Of a stretch of 64,000 bases of DNA, positions 36,050 through 48,601 are shown piece by piece. The translations under genes and the position numbers were made by a program. Under the pieces are notes generated by a model. It had not been told where the DNA came from. It searched no databases and saw only the letters and a list, made by a program, of their open reading frames with translations. The stretch is taken from assembly GCF_963924675.1 (NCBI RefSeq), contig NC_089224.1:70045464-70109463 (forward strand), given 5' to 3'. This DNA comes from Phocoena phocoena (lineage: Eukaryota; Chordata; Mammalia; Artiodactyla; Phocoenidae). The number at the start of each line of letters is the position of its first letter. The first letter of the stretch is position 1.

Positions 36050-36205
36050 GTAAAAATAATGTGTGTCAGAAACTGTGTTATGTACTTTAAAAATCATCTG
36101 CCCATTTTACAGATTAGGAAACTAAAGAACAGAGAGGTTAAGTGGCATGCCCAGATCTCACTGCTAATAAGGATTTAAACATAGGTGTTAGAAGAAAGAC
36201 CTTTG
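36050..36205 (-). mobile_element. MIR SINE
   Basis: Antisense MIR: gtgttatgtactttaaaaat, ccattttacagattaggaaa, gagaggttaagtggcatgcc, ctgctaataaggatttaaac. Confidence 0.75.
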
Positions 36206-36886
36206 GTTCCCCATCACTAAGCATCTGCATACCTTGTTATTGCTAAGACAAACCATCTCTCATCACCGGTACCCATGCCGGCTACACCTGCACTGAAACT
36301 TCAGAAGCTCCCTCCGCTGGCTGGTGACAAATTCTGCACAAGGCACATTGCCTCCTCCTTTCTTTATCTGTCTAAAATGAAAACGTCTGTCAATAAATGA
36401 CTGCTAAGATGTGTGGTTAAAAAAATATTTTGAGATACTAAAGTCTATGCAGTCCTTCCTCCCCTGACTGCATTATTATTATTTTTTTAAAGCGAGTAAT
36501 CTGCTCTTGAGGAAATTATAGGATTTCTGTATCTCAAGGACTGGTGAATATAGAAATTGCCTACCTACAAGTCGGTCTGGAGATTTCCCCTTAAATGCAC
36601 ACACCATTAAGGAACATTGAAGTACTAGGAATAGAGGCAGGGAGTCCAGTAGAAATAGAGTAGGCATACCCATCTCTAGAGAAAGAGAACCTGTATGCTG
36701 CTTGTAAAGAGGTAACAAGACTTGAGAGAGATGCTGCATGATGCTTCAAATAAGTGATACTACAGACAGCCTGGCAGAGATTTCCAAGTCACAAGCACGG
36801 CACAGAAAGAACAGAAAAGTGTCAGGCTTGATGAGGCCATGTGGACAGGAGCAAGGATCATCTCATAGCCATCAGTGTAGACAGAC
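36206..36886. other. unassigned sequence
   Basis: Nothing recognised. Confidence 0.45.
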
Positions 36887-37266
36887 TGTATTAGGTAGCT
36901 AAAGATGCTATAAGAAAATACTATAGACTGAGTGGCTTAAACAACAGACAGTTATTTTTCACAGTGCTGGAGGCTGAGAAGTCCAAGATTAAAGTGCTAA
37001 CAGAGTCAGTTCCTAGTGAGAGATTCTCTTTCTGGCTTGTGGGCACCCCCTTCTTGATGTGTCCTTACATGACAGAGAGAGAGAGATAAACAGCTCTCAT
37101 CTCTCTTCCATTTATTATATGACACAACTCCTATCATCCAGGCCACCCTTGTGATCTCATCTAACCCAATTATTTCCCAAAGGCCCCACCTCCAAATACC
37201 ATCACCATTGGGGGTTAGGCCTCAACATATGAATTTGGGGGAGATACAAATATTCAGTCCGTAACA
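36887..37266 (-). mobile_element. MaLR (MLT1/MST-type) solo LTR
   Basis: Antisense MaLR LTR. Diagnostic blocks on the plus strand are gtggcttaaacaacagacag, gctggaggctgagaagtcca, ttcttgatgtgtccttacat, aggccccacctccaaatacc and catatgaatttggggg. Terminal TG and CA are present; cagac/cagat may be a degraded 5-bp TSD. Confidence 0.85.
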
Positions 37267-40200
37267 CAGATGTCCCATGATGACAAGCAGGGAGCCTCCT
37301 TTCTAATACTTTACCTCTGAAAAAGTCCCTAGATTCATATCCCAACTCAGAGAAGAGAGTGAAACACTAAGAAAAAACTCAATCTTGCAGGAAAGGTTCT
37401 CAGAATTTGGCTTTGAGTTCACTCACTGAAAAATGAAGACATGGAACACTGTGTGGATACTTTAGTGTATAGATTGAGGGTTACCCCTTCTACTAATTAC
37501 TATTATTTTTTAACAGGAAGATATGTGAGCATGCATGTATAAATGCCAAGAAAATAGAGAAAGAGTACTTATGAAGATAGATCATTTCCAGAGATAAAAA
37601 CTCATTTTCTCCAGTATTTACAAATCATAGCCAACTAAGAAAAGATATTTGCAGATATGGATTAACATTTTCACATTATGCAGACATCACTCATTAGCTA
37701 GATTCATAGTTAACCAAGTTCTGTGTTAGTGATCTAAAGGTATAATGGGAAAACTGCTAAACTGAGAGAAAGTTCTGACTCAATAATCAATATTTACACA
37801 TTCCGGAAACACTTTGAAATTGGTTTTTGGTTTGGCAGAAATGGTCTCTTTGTGAATGTATCTTTGTACTGTGAATTCTCTCCAAAGTGAAATGATAAGT
37901 AAATTAAATTAAACTGGTTCAGGCACCATTTGGTCTGAATACACAGATGCTAGAGCTCTACTATGCCTGGCAGAGATATCTGGCTCAGTCCTGTGAGATG
38001 AGCTCTACCTTGTTCTTTAGACAGGTGTTTCCTAAAAATTCACACCAAGAGTGTCAAAATAAAATCACAATAACAGGTTTAATCAGGCACACCAAAAACA
38101 TACACAGCAACACCAATATGAGCTTACAAATGATAAAAACTGCAAAGATGGAAAATAACAAATTCAGAGAAATATTTTAAATATTATTTTTCACACATAA
38201 CAGAAATGACAAAACATTTCCTGGCTCCTAACATGATGATGCTTTCAACATCTGGGATCCAAAGAAACACCTTCTGGAAAACAGAATAAGGTGTATAATG
38301 TTACCTATGGGTGAATTCAGATACTCAAAGTATGGTGCTTAGCCTGAAAAGACCATGGTGAGGCTATTAGCTATTGGTCATGGCTTAAGTTCAGCTGAAA
38401 TCATTTCACATGCTTTGGATCTGAATACACAATTCATTTTCGTGGGTAGAGAGGGAAGGGGATGTTCTTCAAGGTAGTTAGAATGGAATTATGAATGTGT
38501 AGGGTTTCTTAAGACGGAAGAGATTGATTTAGGATATATGGCTAGATGTAGTCAGAAGGACAACCCAGACTGAGTATAAGGAGGGAGGCTGGCCACCACA
38601 CCTCCTGAGTCAGGGTATGTTACAGGCACCAGACTGTACACATGGGACATAAAAGCAGCCAGGAGTAGCTCTTTCTTTTATACACACTGAGGCTGTTGTA
38701 GGTTAGGTTTCCTGGGAAACAGACTCAGAAGGAATTAGTGTGCAGAAGGATGTTGGGGGATGCTTTGTGATCAACACCTGTGGAAGGGAAGGGAAAGAGG
38801 CAGGGCTGAGTAGAGGGAAAAGCTGAATTGTGATGTGGTCTCAGTGAAAGCCTCAGCCAAATTCATGGAGGTTCTGAAGACAGAATTAATTTTGAAGCTG
38901 TCCCAAGTTGGGATGAGAGGCCATGTCTTTATAACTGTCCCCTTGTCACACCCTACCAACATTCAGTGCTGGAAAGGGGCGTGACCTTGGACAGGTCAGC
39001 ATTCTTCAGCTGAGGCAGGGAGTTCTTTGAAGGGGTTCACAGCTGAGTGCTGCTGCCCTGCCTGTCAACTATGGAGGCATAATTCCACCTGTGGTCATGA
39101 ATGAACTGCTTTGTTCTTTTTTTTAAAAAACTAGTTTTATGTATTTTCAAGGACTCATCTTTAAAAAACTGTTTTATAGTCGAGTGTCAGCAGGGGAACC
39201 AAATACTTTTTAATTCATCAAGTAACAGCCCTGCTTCAGCAAACTGGCCAGTCAAGTTTTGAAGGTGCCCATTTAACATTACCAATACAAAGAAAGCATC
39301 ATTCCCAATCACAAGCAGTTTCACTCTACTCACTGGAAGTTATTGAAAACAAGTTTTATTGATCATCTTATTAAAAATACACCTGTATCACTGCCCATCC
39401 AAAGATTCACTGAGACTAAATTCCAACAACCCCACAAACAACAACCTAGACTATAGGAGAATGAATCCAACAACTATACACAAAGGGACCAAGGATCAAA
39501 AGATTAAATGTTGTTTACAAATAGAATTTACTATAAATCAGAAGGAATTAGCATTCTTCACTTCTGAGTCTATGCCCAAAGTCATTATGTTGCTTTTATG
39601 TAGAATTCCCATCCCTATTTGAGAACATGGAAAAAATGCAGACAGAAATAATCATAAGAACATAAATGTTAGAGGTTGTATCTTCAGATCCTAGCTTTTT
39701 TACCATGAAAGGTTTGTTTTTTATTACTTTCCTCCACAATGAAACTCTAAAATTCCATAGTCAATCAGCCAGAGTGATACAATTATAGCCAACAAGAAAA
39801 AAAATATTTCATTAGCTTTACAGTTCTCTAATGCTAATGAAATGTGTGACTTTTGTTAGGCTTTTGACGTATTAAGAACCATGAATGTTCCTAGCTACTT
39901 TCAAGAACCTTGAAATGAATGAAAACTCTAGATTAAACACATCTAAGAAGGAAATATATTTTATGGCAAAATTGTAACAGCCTTACTTATTCCCTTTTAG
40001 TTTATTTAAGTATCCTTCATGAATCCTTAATGAATAAGTTAACCTATTTAGTTAGCTGTTATCAGAAAAATACTTGAACACATATCAACCTAAGAATTTT
40101 TTCAGCCAATCCTGTTTTGAATTGAGTATTAACGAAGACTCATTAAAACAATGGTAAATTTTTAAATAAAATAATTCAAGTTTCAATTCACCCCTTGGTC

Positions 40201-41609
40201 CCCAAGGTCTAAATATTACAACAAGTTCTCTGTGTGTGTGTCAAGGTTTAGGATAGAAGAGAGTTCATGTACTGACCTATAGATGAAAAGAACAATGGGA
40301 ACAGGCAGAGATGACATGTTTTGCTCGGATTGCCTTAATTGAAGTTAGACCCAATGCCCAGAGATTCAGCAGCTTTGCTCCCCGTTATAAAAATGTCCTT
40401 CTTTGACATCAGCATTTTGTTTCCAAGCAGACACAATTCCACTGAGATTTGATGCATCTCATCAACACCATTCCATCTCCTATGTTAAATGTGCTATTAG
40501 GAAAGGTTTGGAGTGTCTGGAAACTGGAAGGGGCTGTGCACAGGCTATTCCAGCAGCTAGCTATTGCACTGGCACATCTCCAGCTTCTCTGCTAAATACA
40601 TAATTAAATCTCACGGTCGACATGGTGTGATTCACTCCTATAAAGTGTGAAAACAAACAACTGTGCATGCACTGTCCCCAATTTCAAATTCAAAACAAAA
40701 ATATCCTGGAATCTTCTATTTCCCCTTAAGTTCCAAATGTAATTAGACCATTTTTAAAGACAAGTAGTCTTCCAGTTTCCATGTGTTAAATCCAATCTGT
40801 CAGTTACAAATGGGAGGGACAAATGACTGCAAAATGTAACATCTTGGTTTCCTCTCTTTATAACCAAGTGCTCAAATTGACTTTTTCCCCCTAGAATTAC
40901 CCAAATGTCACTGCTCTCTCATGCAAAGCCTTTGTTTATTTACCAGTTTACAGCCAAGAGCAAATGTTCACAAGTAAGTAATCAGACCCTCCAAAGTGCT
41001 GTTGACTAATGAAAACTTACAAACTGCAGCAATGTGACAAAGGGCAGCCATAATGCTGGCTTTGGCTCCATTCCATAGCCTTAAGTCACGAAAAATTTAA
41101 AGGAGATGCCCAGTATCTCTCCATAGACGTCACTACTGAGTCTTTCTGGAAGGCAAAAATTCTTTTCATTCTTCCAAATAAACTTCACATAAAATGAACT
41201 AGATTCTTCTTGCTTCAACTTACAAGAAATTTAGTACGTGAAGGCCTAGAGTAAAATTTTCAATCCACAAATAAATATTTATAGCATATTTGTATTATTA
41301 GAGCCCAAAATAAATCAGTAAATATTTCTGGAAGGGAGGGAAGTTGTAAGGGTACATTTTTCTTTTCATTAAATTTCAATTTTGTGGCACAAGTCTAATA
41401 TTAATAATCCAAGCAACCTGAATATAGATATTGGCTAATATATGAATATAAATTTATGCAAATGTGTTTCATCTATAAACACAGCACATATATACAGCTC
41501 TTCAATGACCGACAATTTTCTATCACATTCAGTCTGCCATTTTTCATGTCTGATTCTATTCTACTATACTTACATACTGCCTTATACTATACTTATATAC
41601 TTTTCCATA
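37267..41609. other. long unassigned interval with few repeats
   Basis: I recognise no young insertion in 4.3 kb. The block 38690-39110 may be an ancient repeat of unknown family. No ORF looks coding. A motif cluster at 40921-40942 is listed separately. The interval could include conserved non-coding DNA. Confidence 0.4.
40921..40942 (+). promoter_or_regulatory. candidate OCT/SOX/FOX motif cluster
   Basis: Overlapping matches in 22 bases: ATGCAAAG (POU/octamer half), CCTTTGTTT (SOX-like) and TTGTTTATTTA (forkhead-like). The order differs from the usual SOX-OCT composite. Motif evidence only. Confidence 0.25.
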
Positions 41610-41960
41610 TGTGCTTCCTTTACACTCTAGCCATACTAGATACTCAATTTCTCTAACATGGTACATACATCCCTGCCTCTATAATTCTGCTAATTCTGTT
41701 CCCTCAGCTGAGAATGCCATTCCACAAATTGTCAAAATACCTCCCTGATATTTCACAGCCCAACTCAAATGCTGACAGCTAAATATTTGTCACCTCATAA
41801 ATGTTCATAGTATTTTGTTTGTGCTTCTCTAGTTGCATTGGTATAGTTTCTTGATATACTGGTATGTGCACCTGTATTTTTTTCTTCACCTACAAAATTC
41901 TGAAGACTGATGACAAGAATTACGTCTCACTCATTTTTGAATGCTTTTCAAAGCCAACAG
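41610..41960 (+). mobile_element. L2 LINE fragment
   Basis: Diverged plus-strand L2: tctgttccctcagctgagaa, ccattccaca, then ctgatatttcacagcccaac, caaatgctgac and tctgaagactgatgacaaga. No intact frame. Confidence 0.6.
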
Positions 41961-42834
41961 CAGAATATTAAAGATAATCCCTTCTCAAAAAAAAAGACTG
42001 AACAAAGAAATTAATGAATATATCTAGCATGTTTTCATTAAAAAAATTTTAATGCAGGGAAGCAAAAATAAGAACATTTCAAAACATCCATAATCCATGT
42101 ATATATTATATATTCTTCCTGTCTTTTTTGCCTCGTATATATAACATAGATTCACATTGTATATGTGTGAAAACATAATTTGTCTATCCTACAACCTACA
42201 GCATTTACCTAATACTACCATGTATCATGACTGAATGTGTCACTATGATCTTTTTTCTGTATATAACATACATTTTATATAATATTCATTATATGGCTAC
42301 AACATAATTTAGACAATCTTCTACTCTTAAATATTTTGATTGTTTTAATTTTTCTGTCTTCATCTTTCCTGCTACCTTCAAACGTTTTTTAATAATGTTG
42401 AAAAACAAAATTCAACTGAGTAAATTCTCAAGATCTTCTTGGCTTTAATTTAAAAACTCATGAATCAGGCAACATCCAATCTAGTAGAAAGAAAGGAGCT
42501 CTAAGTAGCTGTACAAAATGAAAGACTTTTTTAGGCAGAAGGGAGCAGGAACAAGGAAGTTATACTAAAAAGAAAAAAGACAGTTGGTTACTGCAAGGTC
42601 ACTTTCCTTTAGAGGATGGCAGGGGTCTATCAGGTGGACTGCCTAACTAGTAATCAGCTGATTGCTGATTGACTGGTTTAAGATTCCATTTCTGGAAGAG
42701 CAGAAACTGTAATTAAATTAAGTTGTCTCAGTTTAGTGACATGCGATTTAGCTTAAGCACTCCATTTTGGGCCTACTGTCTTATTTTTAACAATAATATA
42801 AATAATTCTCCACCTTCACTGCTAATTCCATTGC
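41961..42834. other. unassigned sequence
   Basis: AT-rich, nothing recognised. Confidence 0.45.
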
Positions 42835-43545
42835 TTAAAATTATGGATGTCATCATGGTCTCTCACATGGACTGCTGCAGTAGTCTTACCAACTGGTCTG
42901 AGTGTTTTTACTCTTGGTCTTTAGGATGTTCTCAACTGAGCACACAGGATCCTGTCACCTGTCAGATCATGTCCCCCATCCGCTCAAATCATCCGATGTC
43001 TTTCTGTTTTACTCAGAGCAAAAACCAAAGTCCTAATACAAGACTAGGTGACTCTGTTTCCAACAGCACTCCTCCCCATACCCCTCATTTTTTTCTGGTC
43101 CAATTTATTATTTCCCACCCCGCACCCTGCTTCAGACACACTGGCCTCCTTGCTATCGCTCAAATACACCTGCTCTGCCACTTCAGGAGCTATATACTTG
43201 CTGTTCCTCAGCTGGTCCCCCCCATTCACAAACTTAGCTAAATAAAAACTGTCTCCTTTGAACTCCACCACATTTCGTTTGTGTTAGCAGCGTTAAAGTA
43301 TATTCACTCTCTCCCCTCTTTCACATCTTTACTGAAATAACGACTTCTCAGTGAGGCCTTGAAATCACAGTCTCTGTCTCAAACCCCAAAGTATCTTTTC
43401 CATAGACTTTTCACCACCTCACACATTTAATTTGTTTAATGTCCTTCTCCCAGAACTATGGACTCTGTTTCATAAGCATGTCCTCAGCTCTTAGAATTGT
43501 ATATCTGATACATAATTGGTACTTTAAAAAAATACTGGTTTAATA
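42835..43545 (+). mobile_element. L2 LINE, ORF2 3' end and 3' UTR
   Basis: Better preserved L2. It contains actcagagcaaaaaccaaag, agacacactggcctccttgc, tacttgctgttcctcagctg, cttctcagtgaggccttgaa, tatggactctgtttcataag and a decayed end (gatacataattggtacttta). The 172-aa ORF at 42723-43241 comes from this element plus flank; it lacks an intact L2 domain and is not a gene. Confidence 0.8.
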
Positions 43546-44299
43546 AGTAGACATTATGGTGAATAGACCCTAGCTAAATCGTTGCCTACATTCAAGATTA
43601 TTCCTTCTCAATTGCTCTTTATAATCAAAATAAATTGAGATTCATCTTTCCATCTCCAAAAAATCCGTATTCGTTGGTACAATGAATGGCTCACAGCTAG
43701 CAGACTATTCACAAGTGCAACTACATACTTTTGCCCACACTTGTGTTGTATATTTAATAAGAATCAGTTGTGCTTGTTCCCAAACCTGTGTATGTCTGTT
43801 GCACTTGTTTTAATTACACTTCAGTAAATATTTATACACCAATAGACAACGGATCTGAAAATAGATATATCACTATGAAAATGCTATTGAAGGTTTTAGT
43901 AAGATTCAGTAAAGGCAAGTTACAACAAAAAATGCCAGATTTGATGACAATAAAATATTTGTAAAACAGCTATAAAAATATAAAAGGAAGCTGCACTCAT
44001 TGTTTTAAAAAATGTCTTTAAGTAGTTAACAACCCCCCCAAAAAAAAGCCCTAGAAATTATATATGATTCAATATGGGTGTGATTTATGTAAGAAAAAGA
44101 AATCTTAGAGAACTTCAATTCATCAAAAAGATATGCAAATAAAAGGCCTTAGCCCATGTCAAGTTGTACACTCATATATTTAAAGTTGAAATAAAATGTT
44201 AAGGTATAATTATAGACAGATTAGATATACTTTTTAGAAATAATCAACTTTATTGTTTAACTGACTCACCACCAGTAATAATGGTAATAATATATTTAT
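43546..44299. other. unassigned sequence
   Basis: Nothing recognised. Confidence 0.45.
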
Positions 44300-44455
44300 A
44301 TAATCTTTCTCTCAGTTTTTTTATCAGCAAAATGGAGAAGATACTAATTGTGTGGCCTACAACGAAGATCTATTGTGAGAATATAAAATAAAGTTACATA
44401 TCACAAAGTGCCCTGAAAGCTATTAAAGATATAAGCTACTGTTATAATTAAATGG
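44300..44455 (+). mobile_element. MIR 3' fragment
   Basis: tctttctctcagtttttt, atcagcaaaatggagaagat, gtgagaatataaaataaagt and agtgccctgaaagctattaa follow the MIR 3' half. Confidence 0.6.
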
Positions 44456-45149
44456 ATTTAAGGAAAAGCTGAAAGTAATAAAAGACACCTTTACTTCCTC
44501 GTTCTCCTTAGACATATTCTTTTCTGGAATTATCGAGGCATTTTCACATAATACTGTTCTAAACTTGAAAATTCAAATGCATCAGGCATTCCAAGCATAA
44601 CTGGAACAAATTCAAATGAACATCAGATTTCCATTTAAATCCAATTTTACTCACTTTCTCCTTCCTCTGTTTCAAGTCTCAGAACACACTTTCCTCTTAT
44701 AACTGAGCTCATCTCTCAAGAGTCAAGGAACTCACTTGGGTCATCTTCCTACCTGGGGCACCAGCCATCTTCAAGGGGCTTCGTCTGTGCCTGCATACCA
44801 AGGAGATTCCCACAGCAGAGCCCTGGCAGTTTGCTGAGAAGAGTCCTGAAGTGCTGCATGAATGTAAATGACCTGAAACAACAGGACTGCGTTTAAGAAG
44901 GGGGCCCAGGTTTCTATGAGTCTAACCATTCCAACCTTTCCAACCATTGCCTGAAATGAACAGGTGGCAATCACGCCCAACTTGGCTGGGTAGCCGCTCT
45001 GCCATCCTTCTGTGTGTGTGAGAGCCATTTCATCAGTAGCATGACAATGAAGCTGCAAGATGTATATAGGTTCTAGTTTGAAAAATGGAAACGGTTCTAC
45101 AATTTTTCCAAAACCTCCAACAAGAGAGGCAACAGTAACAGAATTGGTG
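44456..45149. other. unassigned sequence
   Basis: No gene. The 95-aa minus-strand ORF at 44771-45058 has no recognisable domain. Confidence 0.45.
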
Positions 45150-45295
45150 GGCAGGGCATCGGCTTTGGTTTGGGTTCAAGTCTTTATTACTACTCAGCAT
45201 GTTATGATTTTGTGCAAATTACTTAAATTCTCTTAGTCTCAGTTTCCTCATTTCTAAAATATGCATTAAAATGTCTGCCTCAGAGTTAGGGCTTG
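45150..45295 (+). mobile_element. MIR SINE
   Basis: ggctttggtttgggttcaag, gattttgtgcaaattactta, attctcttagtctcagtttc, ctcatttctaaaatatgcat, in MIR order. Confidence 0.75.
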
Positions 45296-45296
<1 letters not shown>

Positions 45297-45334
<38 letters not shown>

Positions 45335-45363
45335 TAGAGAGAGAGAGAAAGAGAGAGAGAGAG
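45297..45363. repeat. compound microsatellite (TA)n(CA)n(GA)n
   Basis: About 14 TA units, then five CA-type units, then about 13 GA units with one aaa interruption. Directly follows a MIR. Confidence 0.92.
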
Positions 45364-47339
45364 GGAACATATTATTATTATGTTTTAAAACTCTATAATT
45401 TACGGGTGAGACAGAACCTTGTGGTATTTCAGACATAATATGGAGAAGTTCCTCTTCTTTCAAACAAGGCAAGATTCTGCGTAATGTGAAGAAGGGTTTG
45501 TTCATTCTCTTTTCATACTTTGTTACACATAGGGGTTCACTTACACATGAGTGCAGCACCGTTTCTGCCAGTGCCAGGTAAGCAGAATGTAGTAGTTACA
45601 GAAACATTTAAAATAACAGAACAGCAACAAACATGAAAGAGAGACAAATAAATTTTATGTTCTGAAACTTAACTCTGTTCTCAGCATTCCACAAGCCCCA
45701 GATGTTCAATTTAATCTCAGAGGGATTAGTTTTCTAGTCCTTTCTTTGGACTAAAGATATTTAAACAAATAAAGGTCTAATAAAACAATCTCTAAAAAAT
45801 ATTTCAGCATATTTCAAGGTACTTAATATATATATTATGTATTGTAAATAACACATTTCCTACTACAAGATTTTCTAAACCATGTGTCTGTTTTTAAAAT
45901 GCCTCTAAATAAGTGTCAATGAAATTAAAAAATAGAAACAAATCATTGTAACAATATATAATAAGTACATTATCATAATTATATACACAATCTTGATATT
46001 TTTTATAACGAAGTAGCTTTAAATAGGTATCTGCTTAAAAAAAAAAAAAGATATTCACCTTCTATTTTTAAGTAGCTGACTGAATACAAAAACTTATCCC
46101 ATACCTTTCTCCCTGAGATAAAAACCGTTTCCAAAAATATTTTCCAAGAAAAAAATGTCTTTTTTTGGTTTTTTTTGGAGTAGAAGTTTAATTAAAAAAA
46201 GACTCAAGCAAATCATATGCCAAGTGAGAAAAAAAATGGTCGATTCAAAGGACTTTTGTGTTTTGCATCTGATACTTAATAGACTTTTGTATTACAGCTA
46301 AGCTGAAGATAATCATTTCTCATCATCTTTATCAGAAACTCCAGAAGGCCCAGCCACATGCAGAACAGGTAATTGAGCTGTTAAATGGGTGGTGGTCATC
46401 CCTTCAGGGGAACTCATCTATTGTCAAAGCCTCAAATCCTCCCCTCCTCTCTAGGTTCCTAAATTCCCTCTGTGACAACATTCCTTTTCCTATCTAGTGT
46501 GTTGAGAATCTTAAGAGCAGCCTTGGTTTTCAACTTGCCATAAACAGCATTATACTCCTGGGTAGACACAAATGGACATTCAATAAATATTCTATAAATA
46601 AAATGATATGTAAAAGAAAACAAAAATGTTTGGAGAAATAGAACTTTTAAACATACTCTCAATTCCTTGTGTATTGAAAAAGGAAGAACTCAGACATCAG
46701 GTAATGTTAAATATAAAGCTAATGAGAAGAGCATTAATCCTCTAGAAGAAATTTATAGCTACCTTCCAGGTCTAACAATTACAATTCCTTTCAATTATTT
46801 TGCATAATTCTTCACACAAATTAACAGTTATAAGGATTTCTTCAGGATAAAGTTAACAATCGGCCTCAAATCTTCTAAAGGATAAAGCTAAACACTGATT
46901 GTTTGAACTGCTGTTTTCTGGGAAATACTACTAAATAAAATAGAGTGGCTGGCATGAGTTATTGTGGTCGCAACCTTAAAGCCCATCTCGTTATCACTGA
47001 GCAGCAAGATACTTCATACAATGTGTTTATAGAAAATTATTGTATTCCTTCAGTATATTCATATCAAAGACTTAGAGAACTCAGCCCAGCTGAATTATCT
47101 CCTAGCCTCAGAAGCCAACATTGCATGCAGATTTTTAGGGTACCATTTATAGGTAAAACGAGTGAAGAAGTATGAAGAATGCTACTCAATTTTCCCCATT
47201 CATTTCAAATTCTTTTATCTTTAAGAAAAGCAAAACTCTTTTCTTTTTTAATGCATAAATCCCTTTTTGAGGACGTTATTTGTGCTAAATTTCTTCAGTT
47301 AGATGTGATCTGAGTTGTGCTTAGAATATTACCTATTAT
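45364..47339. other. unassigned sequence
   Basis: No recognised repeat beyond short A runs (46038-46048). No coding evidence. Confidence 0.45.
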
Positions 47340-47460
47340 TTTAAGGTCCAGCTCAAATGCCACTTTCTTCAAAAAGCTTTTTCTAAACGAAATCATTTCT
47401 ATTCCCAATATTCTATATATCTCTTTCTCTTTCTCTCTTTTGCATGCTATTATTTATTGA
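47340..47460 (+). mobile_element. L2 fragment
   Basis: aggtccagctcaaatgccac, tttcttcaaaaagctttttc match the conserved L2 ORF2 C-terminal block; decayed afterwards. Probably the same L2 as 48030-48175. Confidence 0.6.
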
Positions 47461-47839
47461 TCACTTGCTAAGTAAGTGATTACATAAGCCCTGCTGCCCA
47501 TCAAAGATTAAATGTACATAAAGATAAAGCATTAATGAAATTATAATGAAAGTACACAGTTCATTTTACATACACATTTTTAGTAATAAAGAAAACATTA
47601 TAAAGCACAGACAGCAGCAAAAGCACATTAGGTGCTTGCATTTATCTCAAAACAGAGATGTATCACTGTTTTCTAAAAGCCCACAACCTTGCAGTGAAAG
47701 CATTCAATTCCTTAGCAATTCCCTCTGAGAGTTCAAAGGCTCCACAATAAACTTCATGAATGACATAATTTTCTTAAGCACTGTTGGATGCCCAGTATCT
47801 TGTACAGAGCCCAGTTATAGGTGCAAAATTGACATCTAT

Positions 47840-48000
47840 TACAATATGAAAGTAGTACCTCATTTAAACTTCATAACAATACTAAGAAGAGAAATTATTT
47901 TCATTTATTTAATAGACGAAGCAACAGAAAGCAGTAACTTGTTTGAGAAAATGCAGATAGTTGAGGAAATTCAACACAAGTCTTCCTGGCTCTAAATCTT
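47840..48000 (-). mobile_element. MIR SINE, diverged
   Basis: Antisense order: cctcatttaaacttcataac, atttaatagacgaagcaaca, gtaacttgtttgagaaaatg, tcttcctggctct. Confidence 0.55.
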
Positions 48001-48029
48001 GCTTTAAAGTACTCCACTATGATTCCTAT

Positions 48030-48175
48030 TATAATAATTAGCACTTCTTTTCTTTGTTGTATTAGAGTTACATGAGAACAGGAGTCATGTCTTTATAACC
48101 CTATTCTATGGGACCTTACCTGTGTAAGAATCAATAAATGTTGCTAAACTAATGTTTGAATTACTGAATCAATCA
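48030..48175 (+). mobile_element. L2 3' end
   Basis: attagcacttcttttctttg, agagttacatgagaacagga, gtcatgtctttataaccc and gaatcaataaatgttgctaa match the L2 3' UTR and its terminal repeat. Confidence 0.65.
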
Positions 48176-48600
48176 ACTCTAATGCATTCTGTAACAGATT
48201 TACTAGTATCATAGAGCAAATAATATTAAAAATAACTAATATTTGAAGAGCTCTAACTATGTGCCAGGCTTTTTATTTTTAATGATCCTATTACCCGCCG
48301 AGTCGTACACAATGTTAACACCTTGCAAAACTATAGTACAATGTCACAACTACGATATTAACTTTGATCTAGTCAAGGTACAGTACTTTTCCATCATCAC
48401 AAGGGTCCCTGGTGTTGCCCTTTTACAGACACACACACCATCACCACCACCCTATCCCATGTGTCCTGTGAGATTCATCCAAGTTGCTCATGCATCAAAT
48501 AGTTCATTCTTTTATATTGCTAGAAGTATTCCATGGTTTATCACAGTCTGTTTAATCACCTGAGTTTGTTTAAGCATGTCTTCTATTATACTGCTTTGGC
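48176..48600. other. unassigned sequence
   Basis: Nothing recognised; a short cacacacaccatcaccacca patch near 48429. Confidence 0.45.
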
Positions 48601-48601
48601 A

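Noticed and set aside
42723..43241. 172-aa plus-strand ORF as a gene
   Set aside because: Nearly all of it falls in a diverged L2 element; no intact L2 domain and no coding context.
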